Source: Corynebacterium sp. Marseille-P3884
Lineage (GTDB): Bacteria > Actinomycetota > Actinomycetes > Mycobacteriales > Mycobacteriaceae
Direction: 5' to 3'
NCBI RefSeq assembly: GCF_017942225.1
Contig: NZ_JAGKSD010000008.1
Coordinates: forward strand, 62,001-126,000
Length of the DNA: 64,000 nucleotides
The number at the start of each line of letters is the position of its first letter. The first letter of the stretch is position 1. The notes under the pieces were generated by a model. The model was not told the DNA's origin, searched no databases, and saw only the letters and a list, made by a program, of their open reading frames with translations. A program made the position numbers and the translations under genes. This document shows, piece by piece, positions 36,143-44,568 of the stretch.

Positions 36143-37228
36143 TTATTGACCGGTTAGCTCGGCACCGAAGCTGGCCCCTGCCCCCGCGAGCGGGGTCTCC
36201 ACCTCCAGCGAGGTGTCCGTGGCGGTGTCCAGGCCTGATGGTTGCGCACCCTCGTGAATCAATTGGGCGGCCAGCGCGGCGATCATGACTCCGTTGTCGG
36301 TGCACAGAGCGAAGCGCGGGACGCGCAACTCAATGCCTTTATCAGCGCAGCGCTGCTCCGCGAGTTCGCGTAGACGCGAGTTCGCGGCCACCCCACCTCC
36401 GAGCAGCAGCGTTTGTGCGCCGGTGTCCTCGCAGGCCATGACCGCCTTAGTGGTGAGGACGTCCACGACTGCTTCCTGGAAGGACGCACAGACGTCTTCG
36501 ACGCTGATCACCTCGCCGTTGCGTTCTGCCGCTTCGACGTAGCGGGCCACCGCGGTCTTCAGTCCGGAGAAGGAGAAGTCGTAGCGGTGCTCGCCGCGCA
36601 TGTCTTCTGCCCGGGACAAGCCGCGGGGAAAGCGGATGGCATTCGGGTCGCCCTGCTTCGCCAGCCGGTCAATCACCGGGCCACCGGGGTAGCCGAGCCC
36701 CAAGAGGCGGGAGACTTTGTCGTAGGCCTCGCCGGCAGCGTCGTCAAGCGTGCTGCCCAATTCCTTCATCGGGCGCCCCACGGCATCGACCTCGAGGATC
36801 TGCGTGTGGCCACCGGAGACGAGCAACGCGATCGAGTGCGGAAGTTCCTCTCCCCCGTCGAGGTTGGCCACGGCGACATGGCCTCCTAAGTGGTTGACGC
36901 CGTAGAACGGCACGCCCCACGCCGCGGCGTACGCTTTCGCGGCCGACGCGCCGACGAGCAACGCGCCCGCCAGGCCCGGACCGACAGTTGCCGCGACAGC
37001 ATCAGGCTTATCGACACCCGCTTCCGCCAGCGCCTTCTCCATCACCTGCGGCATAGCCTCGAGGTGGGCGCGGGAGGCGATCTCCGGGACGACACCACCG
37101 AAGCGCGCGTGCTGTTCCATGGAGGAAGCGACGATGTCGGCACGGATCTCCATGGCGCCGTCGGGCGACAGCTCGATGATGCCCACGCCCGTCTCGTCGC
37201 AGGAGGATTCGATCCCTAAGACGATCAT
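36143..37228 (-). CDS. tsaD: tRNA N6-adenosine threonylcarbamoyltransferase
   Basis: 361 residues. It starts [15 protein letters not shown]. The metal-binding HLGGH stands in [13 protein letters not shown], the ATP-binding ASKH fold has [10 protein letters not shown] and [13 protein letters not shown], and the last metal Asp is in [12 protein letters not shown]. TsaD transfers threonylcarbamoyl to A37 of ANN-decoding tRNAs (t6A), working with TsaB and TsaE encoded in the same operon. The ATG overlaps the rimI stop. Confidence 0.95.
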   Translation of the reverse strand: MIVLGIESSCDETGVGIIELSPDGAMEIRADIVASSMEQHARFGGVVPEIASRAHLEAMPQVMEKALAEAGVDKPDAVAATVGPGLAGALLVGASAAKAYAAAWGVPFYGVNHLGGHVAVANLDGGEELPHSIALLVSGGHTQILEVDAVGRPMKELGSTLDDAAGEAYDKVSRLLGLGYPGGPVIDRLAKQGDPNAIRFPRGLSRAEDMRGEHRYDFSFSGLKTAVARYVEAAERNGEVISVEDVCASFQEAVVDVLTTKAVMACEDTGAQTLLLGGGVAANSRLRELAEQRCADKGIELRVPRFALCTDNGVMIAALAAQLIHEGAQPSGLDTATDTSLEVETPLAGAGASFGAELTGQ

Positions 37229-37773
37229 GATGTGCTCCTTTCAATCGGCCCGTTGCTGCCGCCGGTGTTTTCGTTCCCGCCGCGCTCACTAATGCTGGGC
37301 CGCATCATCGTGTACGCGTCCGCGCCGGTGGGCTGGTAATAGCCTTTGCGCACGCCGATCTGAGTGAAACCGTAGCTTTCGTACAACGCGAGCGCGGCGG
37401 TGTTGTCGGTGCGCACTTCGAGGAACATCTGGCCGTCGTGCATGTCCGCGGCGTTGACGAGCTGGTCCATGAGCACCCGGCCGATGCCGCGGCCCTGGTG
37501 TTCTCGCGCCACGGCGATCGTGTGCACCTCGAATTCCGGGTCTTCCGGCGGACCGAGCTTGGCGAGCCCGGCATAGCCGACCAGTTCGCCTTTCTCGCCG
37601 CCGCCGTCACCAGCACCGCCGCCGTCCTCGAACGCGCCGACATAGAAGGTGTACGGGTGGGCGAATTGCACGGCAAATACATCGCGCGACCAGGGGGTTT
37701 CGCCCGCGAAGACGTCTGCTTCGATCGCTGCGGTCGCAGCTGCATCGGCAACGGTCAGCTCGCGCAGTTCCAT
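37225..37773 (-). CDS. rimI: N-acetyltransferase RimI-like
   Basis: 182 residues, GNAT fold. The acetyl-CoA loop is [19 protein letters not shown], followed by [31 protein letters not shown], the motif B region of RimI. It would acetylate the N-terminus of ribosomal protein S18 or a similar substrate. Its ATG directly abuts the tsaB stop, with no gap, and its stop overlaps the tsaD start. The C-terminal 30 residues (after [10 protein letters not shown]) are poorly conserved in style. Confidence 0.87.
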   Translation of the reverse strand: MELRELTVADAAATAAIEADVFAGETPWSRDVFAVQFAHPYTFYVGAFEDGGGAGDGGGEKGELVGYAGLAKLGPPEDPEFEVHTIAVAREHQGRGIGRVLMDQLVNAADMHDGQMFLEVRTDNTAALALYESYGFTQIGVRKGYYQPTGADAYTMMRPSISERGGNENTGGSNGPIERSTS

Positions 37774-38532
37774 CTACTCCCCCTTCGTGCTGTCCGCACC
37801 GGTGCCCGCCGGTGAACCGTTAAGGCCCGCAACGTCGGGAATCGCCGGGGATTTCGGTGTCGGCGCCGGTTCTTTCGCATCAGGTCGACGCAAGTAGAGG
37901 GGAACGAGCGGCTCAGGCTCACCTGACAGATCGGCCACGGCGACTAGGCCTGTCGGGCGTGGCGCGACGTAGGTGATGTCATCGGCGTGAATATCGGCGG
38001 TAAGGACCTGTTCGCGGAGGTTTTCCGGCACGCTCAACACGTCGACTGCGACTGCATCGTCGATGCGAAGCTCCGCAGGTGCCACGACATCCGGCCCGGC
38101 AATGCGTGCACCGTCGCGGTAGTGCGCCCAATACACTTCGCGGCGGCGTGCATCGGTGACGACAAGGCAGGATGCCCCTGCCCGATCAGCGTGAATCAGC
38201 TGGGCCACCGCGTCGTGGGTGCACACGCCGTGGACGGGAATGCCGAGGGCCTGGCCGAATGCGGAGGCGGTGGCCATGCCGACACGCAAGCCGGTGAAGG
38301 GGCCGGGGCCGCAGCCGACGATGACGGCGTCGAGATCGGAAAATTCACGGCCAGCCTCGGCGAGCAGCTCCACCACGGTGGGAACGAGCAGCTCATTGTG
38401 CGAGCGCGTCGCCACCACCCGCTCGGCCAACGCCGTGGCTGATTGCGGCTGCTGCCCGTCGCGCACCTCCACCAAACCGGCCACGAGGTCGGTAGTGGCA
38501 GTGTCGATAGCTAAGACGAGCATTCCTGACAC
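37774..38532 (-). CDS. tsaB: t6A biosynthesis protein TsaB
   Basis: 252 residues, the ASKHA-fold partner of TsaD: LVLAIDTATTDLVAGL, RSHNELLVPTVVELL, VIVGCGPGPFTGLRVGMATASAFGQALGIPVHGV. It has no metal-site histidines, as expected. An ATG 9 bp inside (38523) is an equally good start. The C-terminal 40 residues are Pro-rich. It is inside the alr-tsaE-tsaB-rimI-tsaD operon. Confidence 0.92.
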   Translation of the reverse strand: MSGMLVLAIDTATTDLVAGLVEVRDGQQPQSATALAERVVATRSHNELLVPTVVELLAEAGREFSDLDAVIVGCGPGPFTGLRVGMATASAFGQALGIPVHGVCTHDAVAQLIHADRAGASCLVVTDARRREVYWAHYRDGARIAGPDVVAPAELRIDDAVAVDVLSVPENLREQVLTADIHADDITYVAPRPTGLVAVADLSGEPEPLVPLYLRRPDAKEPAPTPKSPAIPDVAGLNGSPAGTGADSTKGE

Positions 38533-38543
38533 GTCAAGCCCTT

Positions 38544-39086
38544 CTATTCAGCGCGGAAGCCGAAGCGCCAGATGTTGTTCTCTTGGTCCCAGTGCACCGG
38601 GTAGCCCTGGTCAGTGCTGAAGAACTGGTCGAAGTAGCTCCCGTTGCACAGATCCAGCACGTCGGACGGAACAGCATCGACGATGGAGACGCCCGCCTGC
38701 GGGTCCTCCGTCACCATCATGTAGTTCTCGCCGTTTTCAAAGGTGACCTTGTCGGCGTGCTCGCCGGCGGCCTCGAGCTTGGCGTCGATAAGCTCCTGCG
38801 GCTCATCGGAGCACACCGGGACGAATGCGGCGATCTCTTCGCCGTACACGCGGCGCAGATCGATCATCTCTGCGACGACTTCGTTGCTGTTCGTAGGCTC
38901 CATGGCCTGCAGCGTCTCGGCGAGGGAACCGGTGGCAGACCCGTCCGGGGCAGCAGCGGCCGAAGTCGCCGAACCCGTGCTCAGCTTCGGCAGAACGAAG
39001 ATCATTGCGGCGAGCGCCATGATCCACAGTGCGATGACGATTGCGAACCAGCCTTTTTGGGCACCTGTGAGCTTAAGCATGGCCAC
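38544..39086 (-). CDS. Single-span membrane or secreted protein inside the tsa operon
   Basis: 180 residues. One N-terminal membrane helix (GWFAIVIALWIMALAAMIFVLP, about residues 12-33) is followed by a Thr/Ser/Ala-rich spacer and a globular outer domain with two cysteines (FVPVCSDEPQ and VLDLCNGSYF) that could form a disulfide. It ends HWDQENNIWRFGFRAE. No family is recognised. It is inserted between tsaE (5-bp gap upstream) and tsaB (11-bp gap downstream), so it is expressed with the t6A genes. It is exported, however, so it probably has an unrelated role. An ATG two codons in is also possible. Confidence 0.75.
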   Translation of the reverse strand: MAMLKLTGAQKGWFAIVIALWIMALAAMIFVLPKLSTGSATSAAAAPDGSATGSLAETLQAMEPTNSNEVVAEMIDLRRVYGEEIAAFVPVCSDEPQELIDAKLEAAGEHADKVTFENGENYMMVTEDPQAGVSIVDAVPSDVLDLCNGSYFDQFFSTDQGYPVHWDQENNIWRFGFRAE

Positions 39087-39090
39087 AACC

Positions 39091-39591
39091 CTACTCGGAA
39101 GGTGTCCACGAGATGATGCGACCCTGCGATTCGGGGTCCTCGCTCGCGCGCGTCTCGCGGTCGAGCTCCACCAGCAGGTAGCGCGACGCGATCTGCTCGA
39201 CGAGCCCGCCGCCCCATTCCGCCACGACGACAGAATCGGTCAGTTCCGTGTCCAGGTCGAGGGCATCGAGCTCGCCCAGCGGGTCCACCGCGCCCGTGCC
39301 GCCAACGCTGTCGAGCAGCCGGTACGCGTCCACATGGACAAGCGCAGGGCGCCCGCTTATCGACGCTTTATGCTCCCGCGCAATGATGAATGTCGGGCTG
39401 GTCACCCGGCCTTTGACCCCCATGCCCCGGGCGATTCCCTGGGTGAGCGTGGTCTTTCCCGCCCCCAACGGGCCGTCCAAGATCACAACGTCACCGGCTT
39501 CCAGCGCCGCGCCGAGGCGTTCACCGAACGCTTTCGTGTCCTCGGCTGTGTCGCATTCGACGGTCCCTTTTTCCGTGAACGGCGGTTTCAT
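39091..39591 (-). CDS. tsaE: tRNA threonylcarbamoyladenosine synthesis ATPase TsaE
   Basis: 166 residues from the ATG at 39591, which overlaps the alr stop (ATGA). A longer frame upstream is inside alr and rejected. The P-loop is LDGPLGAGKTTLTQGIARG. The family stretches SPTFIIAREH (with an insertion), LVHVDAYRLLDS and VVVAEWGGGL (the usual EW motif) are present. It provides the ATP-driven cycle for the TsaBD complex. One GTCGATAAGC copy sits in the region after the SPTF motif, encoding Ser-Ile-Ser. Confidence 0.93.
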   Translation of the reverse strand: MKPPFTEKGTVECDTAEDTKAFGERLGAALEAGDVVILDGPLGAGKTTLTQGIARGMGVKGRVTSPTFIIAREHKASISGRPALVHVDAYRLLDSVGGTGAVDPLGELDALDLDTELTDSVVVAEWGGGLVEQIASRYLLVELDRETRASEDPESQGRIISWTPSE

Positions 39592-40709
39592 TGCCCCTCG
39601 CCCTTTCGCTTCTCGACGTCTTCTGCGTCCACATATTCCCTGCGCACCCTGCCATGCGGTGCGCACACCACTTCATAGTGAATCGTCCCGGCGCGGTCCG
39701 CCAGTTCAGCAGCACTCATTCCGCCAGCGCCGAAGATGACGGCCTCGTCACCGACGGCCACATTGTGCTCGTTATCCCCGAGCCAGATGATGAACTGGTC
39801 CATGCACACGCGGCCCACCTGCGGGTAGCGCACACCGTCGACGGTCACCTCGACCGCATCCTGCCACGAGCGGTGCAGCCCGTCTGCGTAGCCCACTGGG
39901 ACGACGGCGGTCCAGCCGTCAGCCGGAGCAGTCCATGTCAGCCCGTAGCTGGCGCCTTCCCCCTGCTTGATCCGCTTCACAGCAGTCAGGCGGGCGGACC
40001 AGGTCATGGCGGGGGTGAGCAAGGCGGCGTCGATAAGCGTTGCGCTCTTTTCCGCGACGGGGTTGAGGCCGTACAACGCGACACCCGCGCGGACCTGCTC
40101 GTATGCGGATGCTGCGCTGGTGAGCGTGCCCGGCGAATTAGCGAGGTGGTTGCGCGTGGCAGCGAACCCCGCGTTGCGGGCTGCAGCGATCGCGCGGTCG
40201 AACGCAGCGTGCTGCTTCACGTTGTACGGATGGTCCGGCTCGTCCGCGCACGCGAGATGCGACATCACGCCCACGATATTGAGCCCCGCTTTACGCGCCT
40301 GCGCGAACGCGCGCTCCCAGTCTTCCTCGTCGAGCCCCGATCGGTTCATGCCCGTGTCCACCATGATGTGCACCGATGTATCGACGGGATGCTCAATAAG
40401 CCACGCGAGGTGCTCCATGCCCGGGACGGCGATCTCGACCCCCTCAGGGATCTCCTCCCCCGGCTCCCACAACCACGCGAGGACGGGCTTGTCGGTGAGC
40501 TCGCGCACGCGCCGCGCTTCATCGAATGTAGCCACCCCGAATGCGTCTGCACCCGCCTGATCCATGGTGGGAACGACGTGCTGCGCACCGTGGTTGTAGG
40601 CATCAGCCTTGACCACGCACATCAAGCGCGCGTTGCCCAGCTGCTCTTTGATGAGGCGCGTGTTGTGCGCGATCGCGCCCAGATCAATGCGCACGACAGA
40701 AGAACTCAT
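39588..40709 (-). CDS. alr: Alanine racemase
   Basis: 373 residues from the ATG at 40709. The PLP lysine is in VVKADAYNHG (about residue 35) and the second catalytic Tyr is in EGASYGLTW, with GYADGLHRSW following. The catalytic Tyr and Lys are both present, so it should make D-Ala for peptidoglycan. It is the first gene of the alr-tsaE-... operon. An upstream continuation of the frame to 40988 lacks a start signal and overlaps the next gene. Confidence 0.95.
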   Translation of the reverse strand: MSSSVVRIDLGAIAHNTRLIKEQLGNARLMCVVKADAYNHGAQHVVPTMDQAGADAFGVATFDEARRVRELTDKPVLAWLWEPGEEIPEGVEIAVPGMEHLAWLIEHPVDTSVHIMVDTGMNRSGLDEEDWERAFAQARKAGLNIVGVMSHLACADEPDHPYNVKQHAAFDRAIAAARNAGFAATRNHLANSPGTLTSAASAYEQVRAGVALYGLNPVAEKSATLIDAALLTPAMTWSARLTAVKRIKQGEGASYGLTWTAPADGWTAVVPVGYADGLHRSWQDAVEVTVDGVRYPQVGRVCMDQFIIWLGDNEHNVAVGDEAVIFGAGGMSAAELADRAGTIHYEVVCAPHGRVRREYVDAEDVEKRKGEGQ

Positions 40710-40734
40710 GGGAAATATTGTGCCACTGCGCGGG

Positions 40735-41394
40735 CTAGACCATGTGGATGGTGCCCAACACGACGAGCAGCAGCGCGACCGCCCACGTGGCACCGAGCGA
40801 GACCTTCTCCGAGTTCTCGCGCGCGGCGGCGAATACGCGGCCTGCCGGGCTCTGCGGCGCGCGGCGCACCCACCCGACAGCGAGCGCGCACAGCGTGGGC
40901 AAGCTGAGCGCGATCGTGGCGTAGAGCACGAGGAACGCATAGCGCACCGCCACATCCACCCCGGCCGCCGACAGCACAGCCAGTCCACCGTAGAACGGCA
41001 CCGATGTCGCCGACTGAATCAGGCCGAGCACGAAACCGACCACGACAGTCTTCGCCGACGGTGTCTTCAGCGGCTCCAAAATGCGGTTGACCAAGCCTGA
41101 ATTATCCCCGCCGCGAAGCGCGAGCAGGCCAGTGAGAATGCCGGTGGCGATGAGCAGAATGCCGAAAATCGGACCTTCGACGAAGCGCTGGACCACATCC
41201 CCTAGCCCGTCGAAGACGACGAGCATGAGGAAGGCCAGCGCGGCCACGCCGCACCAGTCGCCCGCAATCAGCAACGCCGTGGTCTTCGCGTACCTGCGGC
41301 TGCCTCGGGGCACCATCACGCCGACAGCGACGATCACGCCGATCAACAGCAAGTTGATCGAATCGACGAACGCGAACTGGACGGCGTGCAGCAT
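40735..41394 (-). CDS. Integral membrane protein, function unknown
   Basis: 219 residues with six membrane helices in two groups of three: SINLLLIGVIVAVGVMV, TTALLIAGDWCGVAALAFLMLVVF, FGILLIATGILTGLLAL, then TVVVGFVLGLIQSATS, YAFLVLYATIALSLPTLCALAVG and GATWAVALLLVVLGTIHMV. The duplicated layout and small size resemble LysE/GAP-type exporters, but no signature is clear. It lies between alr and glmS with short gaps on both sides; the 54 bp before glmS hold nothing recognisable. Confidence 0.7.
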   Translation of the reverse strand: MLHAVQFAFVDSINLLLIGVIVAVGVMVPRGSRRYAKTTALLIAGDWCGVAALAFLMLVVFDGLGDVVQRFVEGPIFGILLIATGILTGLLALRGGDNSGLVNRILEPLKTPSAKTVVVGFVLGLIQSATSVPFYGGLAVLSAAGVDVAVRYAFLVLYATIALSLPTLCALAVGWVRRAPQSPAGRVFAAARENSEKVSLGATWAVALLLVVLGTIHMV

Positions 41395-41448
41395 TCCGGG
41401 ACGTGGCTACCTGTTCTGGTTGTGCGGAGTTGTGCTGTGGGGGCTGGT

Positions 41449-43320
41449 TTATTCGACGGTGACCGACTTGGCCAGATTGCGCGGCTTGTCGATGTCCTCG
41501 TTGCCGCACTGCTCCGCGATGAACGCGGCCAAAAACTGCAGCGGGACAGTAGCCAGAAGCGGCTGCATGATCGTCGGCGACTGCGGGATGCGCAGCAGCC
41601 AGTTCGCGTACGGCTCCACAGCGGTGTCGCCTTCTTCCGCGATGACGATCGTCTTTGCGCCGCGGGCGCGGATCTCCTGGATATTGGAGACGATCTTGGA
41701 GTGCAGCTGGGACACGCCACGCGGGCTCGGCACGATCACGACGACCGGCAGGTCGTCCTCGATCAGTGCGATCGGGCCGTGCTTGAGCTCGCCGGCGGCG
41801 AAACCTTCAGCGTGAATGTACGCCAGCTCCTTGAGCTTCAGCGCACCCTCGAGCGCGATCGGGAAGCCTACGCCACGACCCAGGAAGAGCATTGTCTTCA
41901 CTGCGCCGAGGGTCTCCGCGATATTTCCGCACTCATCGTGGTTGGCCAGCGCCTGCTCGACCTTCTCCGGGATAGCCTCCAGCTCCTCCCAGATCTCTTC
42001 GATCTCATCCGGGTACTTCGTGCCCTTTGCCTGCGCGAGCGCCAGGCCGACGATGTAGTTCGCCGCCACCTGCGCCAAAAATGCCTTCGTGGAAGCCACG
42101 CCGATCTCCGGGCCAGCGTGGGTGTAGAGCACCGCATCCGATTCACGCGGAATCTGGGAGCCGTTGGTGTTGCACACCGCGAGCACCTTCGCGCCCTGCG
42201 TCTTGGCGTGGCGGACTGCCTCGAGGGTGTCAGCAGTCTCGCCCGACTGGGAGATCGCCAGCACCAGCGTGCGCTCATCCAGCACCGGGTCGCGGTAGCG
42301 GAACTCGGACGCCACCTCAATCTGCACCGGGATACGCACCCAGTGCTCGATCGCGTACTTCGCCGCCAGGCCGGAGTGGTACGCGGATCCGCAGGCGACC
42401 ACGAAAACCTGGTCGAAAGCCTTCAGCTCTGCTTCGGAAATCGAGTTCTCGTCCAGCACGATGCGCTGGCCGTCCCAGTGGCCGGCGAGCGTGTCGCGCA
42501 CAGCGGCCGGCTGCTCGTAGATCTCCTTCATCATGAAGGAGTCGTAGCCGCCCTTCTCAGCTGCCTCGAGATCCCAGTCAATGGTGAACGGCTTGCCGGC
42601 GCCCGGGGTGCCGTCGAAATTAAGGACCTTGTACTCGTCGGCGGTGATCACCACGACCGAGTCGGACTCCAACTCGACCGCGTCCTTCGTGTACTCGATG
42701 AACGCAGCGACATCGGAACCGAGGAACATCTCGCCCTCGCCGACGCCCACCATCAGCGGGGTGGATCGACGCGCGGCGATGATCTTCTCCGGGTGGTCAG
42801 CATGGGTGAACAGCAAGGTGAACGCACCCTCGAGGCGGTTCAGGACCTTGAGCGCCGATGCTTCGAAATCGCCCTTGGTGGAGCCGTCATCCACACCGTT
42901 GTAGGCGCGCGCGACGAGGTGCGCTGCGACCTCGGAGTCCGTGTCGGAGACCAGCTCGATGCCCTCGCGCTCGAGCTCAGCACGCAGCGGCGCGAAATTC
43001 TCGATGATGCCGTTGTGGACGATCGCCGCACGGCCATCGAACGACAGGTGCGGGTGCGCATTCTCATCCGTCGGACGGCCGTGGGTGGCCCAGCGCGTGT
43101 GGCCGATCGCCGTCGTGCCGCTCAGCGAACCCTCGCCGAGCTCAGCGATCTTGTCTTCCAAGTTCTGCAGCTTGCCTGCACGTTTAGCGATGTTGAGCTC
43201 TCCCCCGCCCGCTACTGCGATGCCTGCCGAGTCGTACCCGCGGTACTCCATCCGGCGAAGCGCCTCCAGTGCGATCGGCAAGCCCTGCTGGTTACCTACG
43301 TATCCCACGATTCCACACAT
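41449..43320 (-). CDS. glmS: Glutamine-fructose-6-phosphate aminotransferase
   Basis: 623 residues from the ATG at 43320, so that the N-terminal Cys (after Met removal, in CGIVGYVG) is the glutaminase nucleophile. The longer frame (to 43359) would bury it and is rejected. The glutaminase domain includes GHTRWATHGRPTDENAHPH; two SIS domains with VVACGSAYHSG, SQSGETADT, GRGVGFPIALEGALKLKE follow, and the C-terminus ends KSVTVE. It makes glucosamine-6-phosphate, the entry to cell-wall amino sugars, used by GlmM encoded nearby. Confidence 0.96.
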   Translation of the reverse strand: MCGIVGYVGNQQGLPIALEALRRMEYRGYDSAGIAVAGGGELNIAKRAGKLQNLEDKIAELGEGSLSGTTAIGHTRWATHGRPTDENAHPHLSFDGRAAIVHNGIIENFAPLRAELEREGIELVSDTDSEVAAHLVARAYNGVDDGSTKGDFEASALKVLNRLEGAFTLLFTHADHPEKIIAARRSTPLMVGVGEGEMFLGSDVAAFIEYTKDAVELESDSVVVITADEYKVLNFDGTPGAGKPFTIDWDLEAAEKGGYDSFMMKEIYEQPAAVRDTLAGHWDGQRIVLDENSISEAELKAFDQVFVVACGSAYHSGLAAKYAIEHWVRIPVQIEVASEFRYRDPVLDERTLVLAISQSGETADTLEAVRHAKTQGAKVLAVCNTNGSQIPRESDAVLYTHAGPEIGVASTKAFLAQVAANYIVGLALAQAKGTKYPDEIEEIWEELEAIPEKVEQALANHDECGNIAETLGAVKTMLFLGRGVGFPIALEGALKLKELAYIHAEGFAAGELKHGPIALIEDDLPVVVIVPSPRGVSQLHSKIVSNIQEIRARGAKTIVIAEEGDTAVEPYANWLLRIPQSPTIMQPLLATVPLQFLAAFIAEQCGNEDIDKPRNLAKSVTVE

Positions 43321-43431
43321 GCGGACAAGGATAATGCATGCGGCAAAGACGCTCCGCACTAACAGCGCTTCGCTGCCCGCAACGTGCTGATCTGCCGCAC
43401 CCGCGCACGTCGATGCAGTATCCTGTTCTTC

Positions 43432-44283
43432 GTGTCTGCGAAGTTGAAGAAGCTCAGCGAATTATCCAAGCGTGGCCCTCACCGGGTCATGGAAGGCGAC
43501 CTTGGCTACACCGGCCTGCCTGGCAAGGTGTACGTCCCCGCCGACGGGAAGGCAGTCCCCGGCGTCGCTTTCGGCCACGATTGGATGAAGAGCGCCAAAG
43601 ATTATGAGAAGACCCTGCGCCACCTGGCTAGCTGGGGCATTGCCGTGGCTGCTCCCGACACGGAGTGCGGCTTCAAGCCGAACCACGCCGGTTTCGCCGC
43701 CGACTTGGAGACGGCGCTGCAGATCCTCGGTGGCGTGAAGCTGGGCAACGGCAACACCACCGTCAGCCCGGGCAAGCTCGGCGTGATCGGCCACGGCATG
43801 GGCGGCGGTTGCGCAGTCCTCGCGTCCATGAACAACGAGAAGGTCAAGGCCGTCGCCCCGATCTACCCGGCCTCGGTCGCCCCGTCGGCGAATAACGCCG
43901 CCCGTTCCCTGTTCCTGCCCGGCCTGATCATCGGCCCGGATGAGGACGCGGACGCGATCTTCGACCCGGGCAACCCGGCCAAGCTGGCCTTCAACTGGTC
44001 CGGCCCGGTCGCCTACCGCACTGTCGAGGACGGCAACCAGAAGTCCTTCAGCGAAGACGGCTTCAAGAAGTTCCTGCTCGGCCAGGGCCGTTCCAAAGCC
44101 AGCGTCCAGGAGGCCGTCCGCGGCCTGGTCACCGGCTTTTTGCTGCACCAGCTGGACGGCGACAAGACCTACTCCGCTTATTCGGAGATGGATGCTGCCG
44201 GCAAGGGTGTCGAGTCCGTCTTCGGCAAAGAGCTCGCGGACCGCGCGGATTTCGCCCGCGGCGATGTGAAGAGCATCTTCTAA
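43432..44283 (+). CDS. Alpha/beta-hydrolase (dienelactone-hydrolase-like) protein lacking the nucleophile
   Basis: 283 residues from the GTG at 43432, which is 7 nt after TATCCT (43419-43424), a leaderless arrangement. The fold is recognisable: VYVPADGKAVPGVAFGHDW, ASWGIAVAAPDTECGF and the elbow KLGVIGHGMGGGCAVL. In a working hydrolase the elbow is GxSxG or GxCxG; here it is GHGMGG. The Ser/Cys is Gly, so it is probably not a classical esterase. The C-terminal 80 residues lack an obvious His. No signal peptide. It is divergent from glmS. Confidence 0.78.
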   Translation: MSAKLKKLSELSKRGPHRVMEGDLGYTGLPGKVYVPADGKAVPGVAFGHDWMKSAKDYEKTLRHLASWGIAVAAPDTECGFKPNHAGFAADLETALQILGGVKLGNGNTTVSPGKLGVIGHGMGGGCAVLASMNNEKVKAVAPIYPASVAPSANNAARSLFLPGLIIGPDEDADAIFDPGNPAKLAFNWSGPVAYRTVEDGNQKSFSEDGFKKFLLGQGRSKASVQEAVRGLVTGFLLHQLDGDKTYSAYSEMDAAGKGVESVFGKELADRADFARGDVKSIF

Positions 44284-44319
44284 CTGAAGAGCACCTTCTA
44301 GCGTCCGCCTGCGCTGCCC

Positions 44320-44568
44320 TTAGGCGCGCCGCTGCTCCGTCGGCCCTTCTTTCCGGAGCACTCCCTGCACCCGCCCGTGCCTGGCCCCGCGGTAAGTTCC
44401 GCGCGGTGTCTGCACGGGCGGTTTTTGCACGTTCATCTCCCTGGCCAGCGCCTGCTGGCGTGCCGATTGCTCCATTTGCCGCTGGCTTTCTTTGAGCACC
44501 CGCTCGAATTCAAGCATGCGCCGCGCCGTACGGTCTTTGAACTGTTCCGCGAACTGCTGAAAATCCAT
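44320..44568 (-). CDS. Small basic coiled protein of the Cys/Pro/Glu-rich operon
   Basis: 82 residues from the ATG at 44568, whose ribosome site GGGGG is 6 bp upstream. A slightly earlier ATG at 44574 is too close to that site. The first 45 residues form a long polar helix (FAEQFKDRTARRMLEFERVLKESQRQMEQSARQQAL); the rest is basic. It overlaps the upstream gene by one base (TAATG), so it belongs to the same operon. No family is recognised. Confidence 0.65.
   Translation of the reverse strand: MDFQQFAEQFKDRTARRMLEFERVLKESQRQMEQSARQQALAREMNVQKPPVQTPRGTYRGARHGRVQGVLRKEGPTEQRRA

Noticed and set aside
43321..43359. Longer N-terminus of GlmS
   Set aside because: It would hide the catalytic N-terminal Cys.
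41386..43362. A 658-codon plus-strand open frame
   Set aside because: It is antisense to glmS, which has all catalytic motifs.
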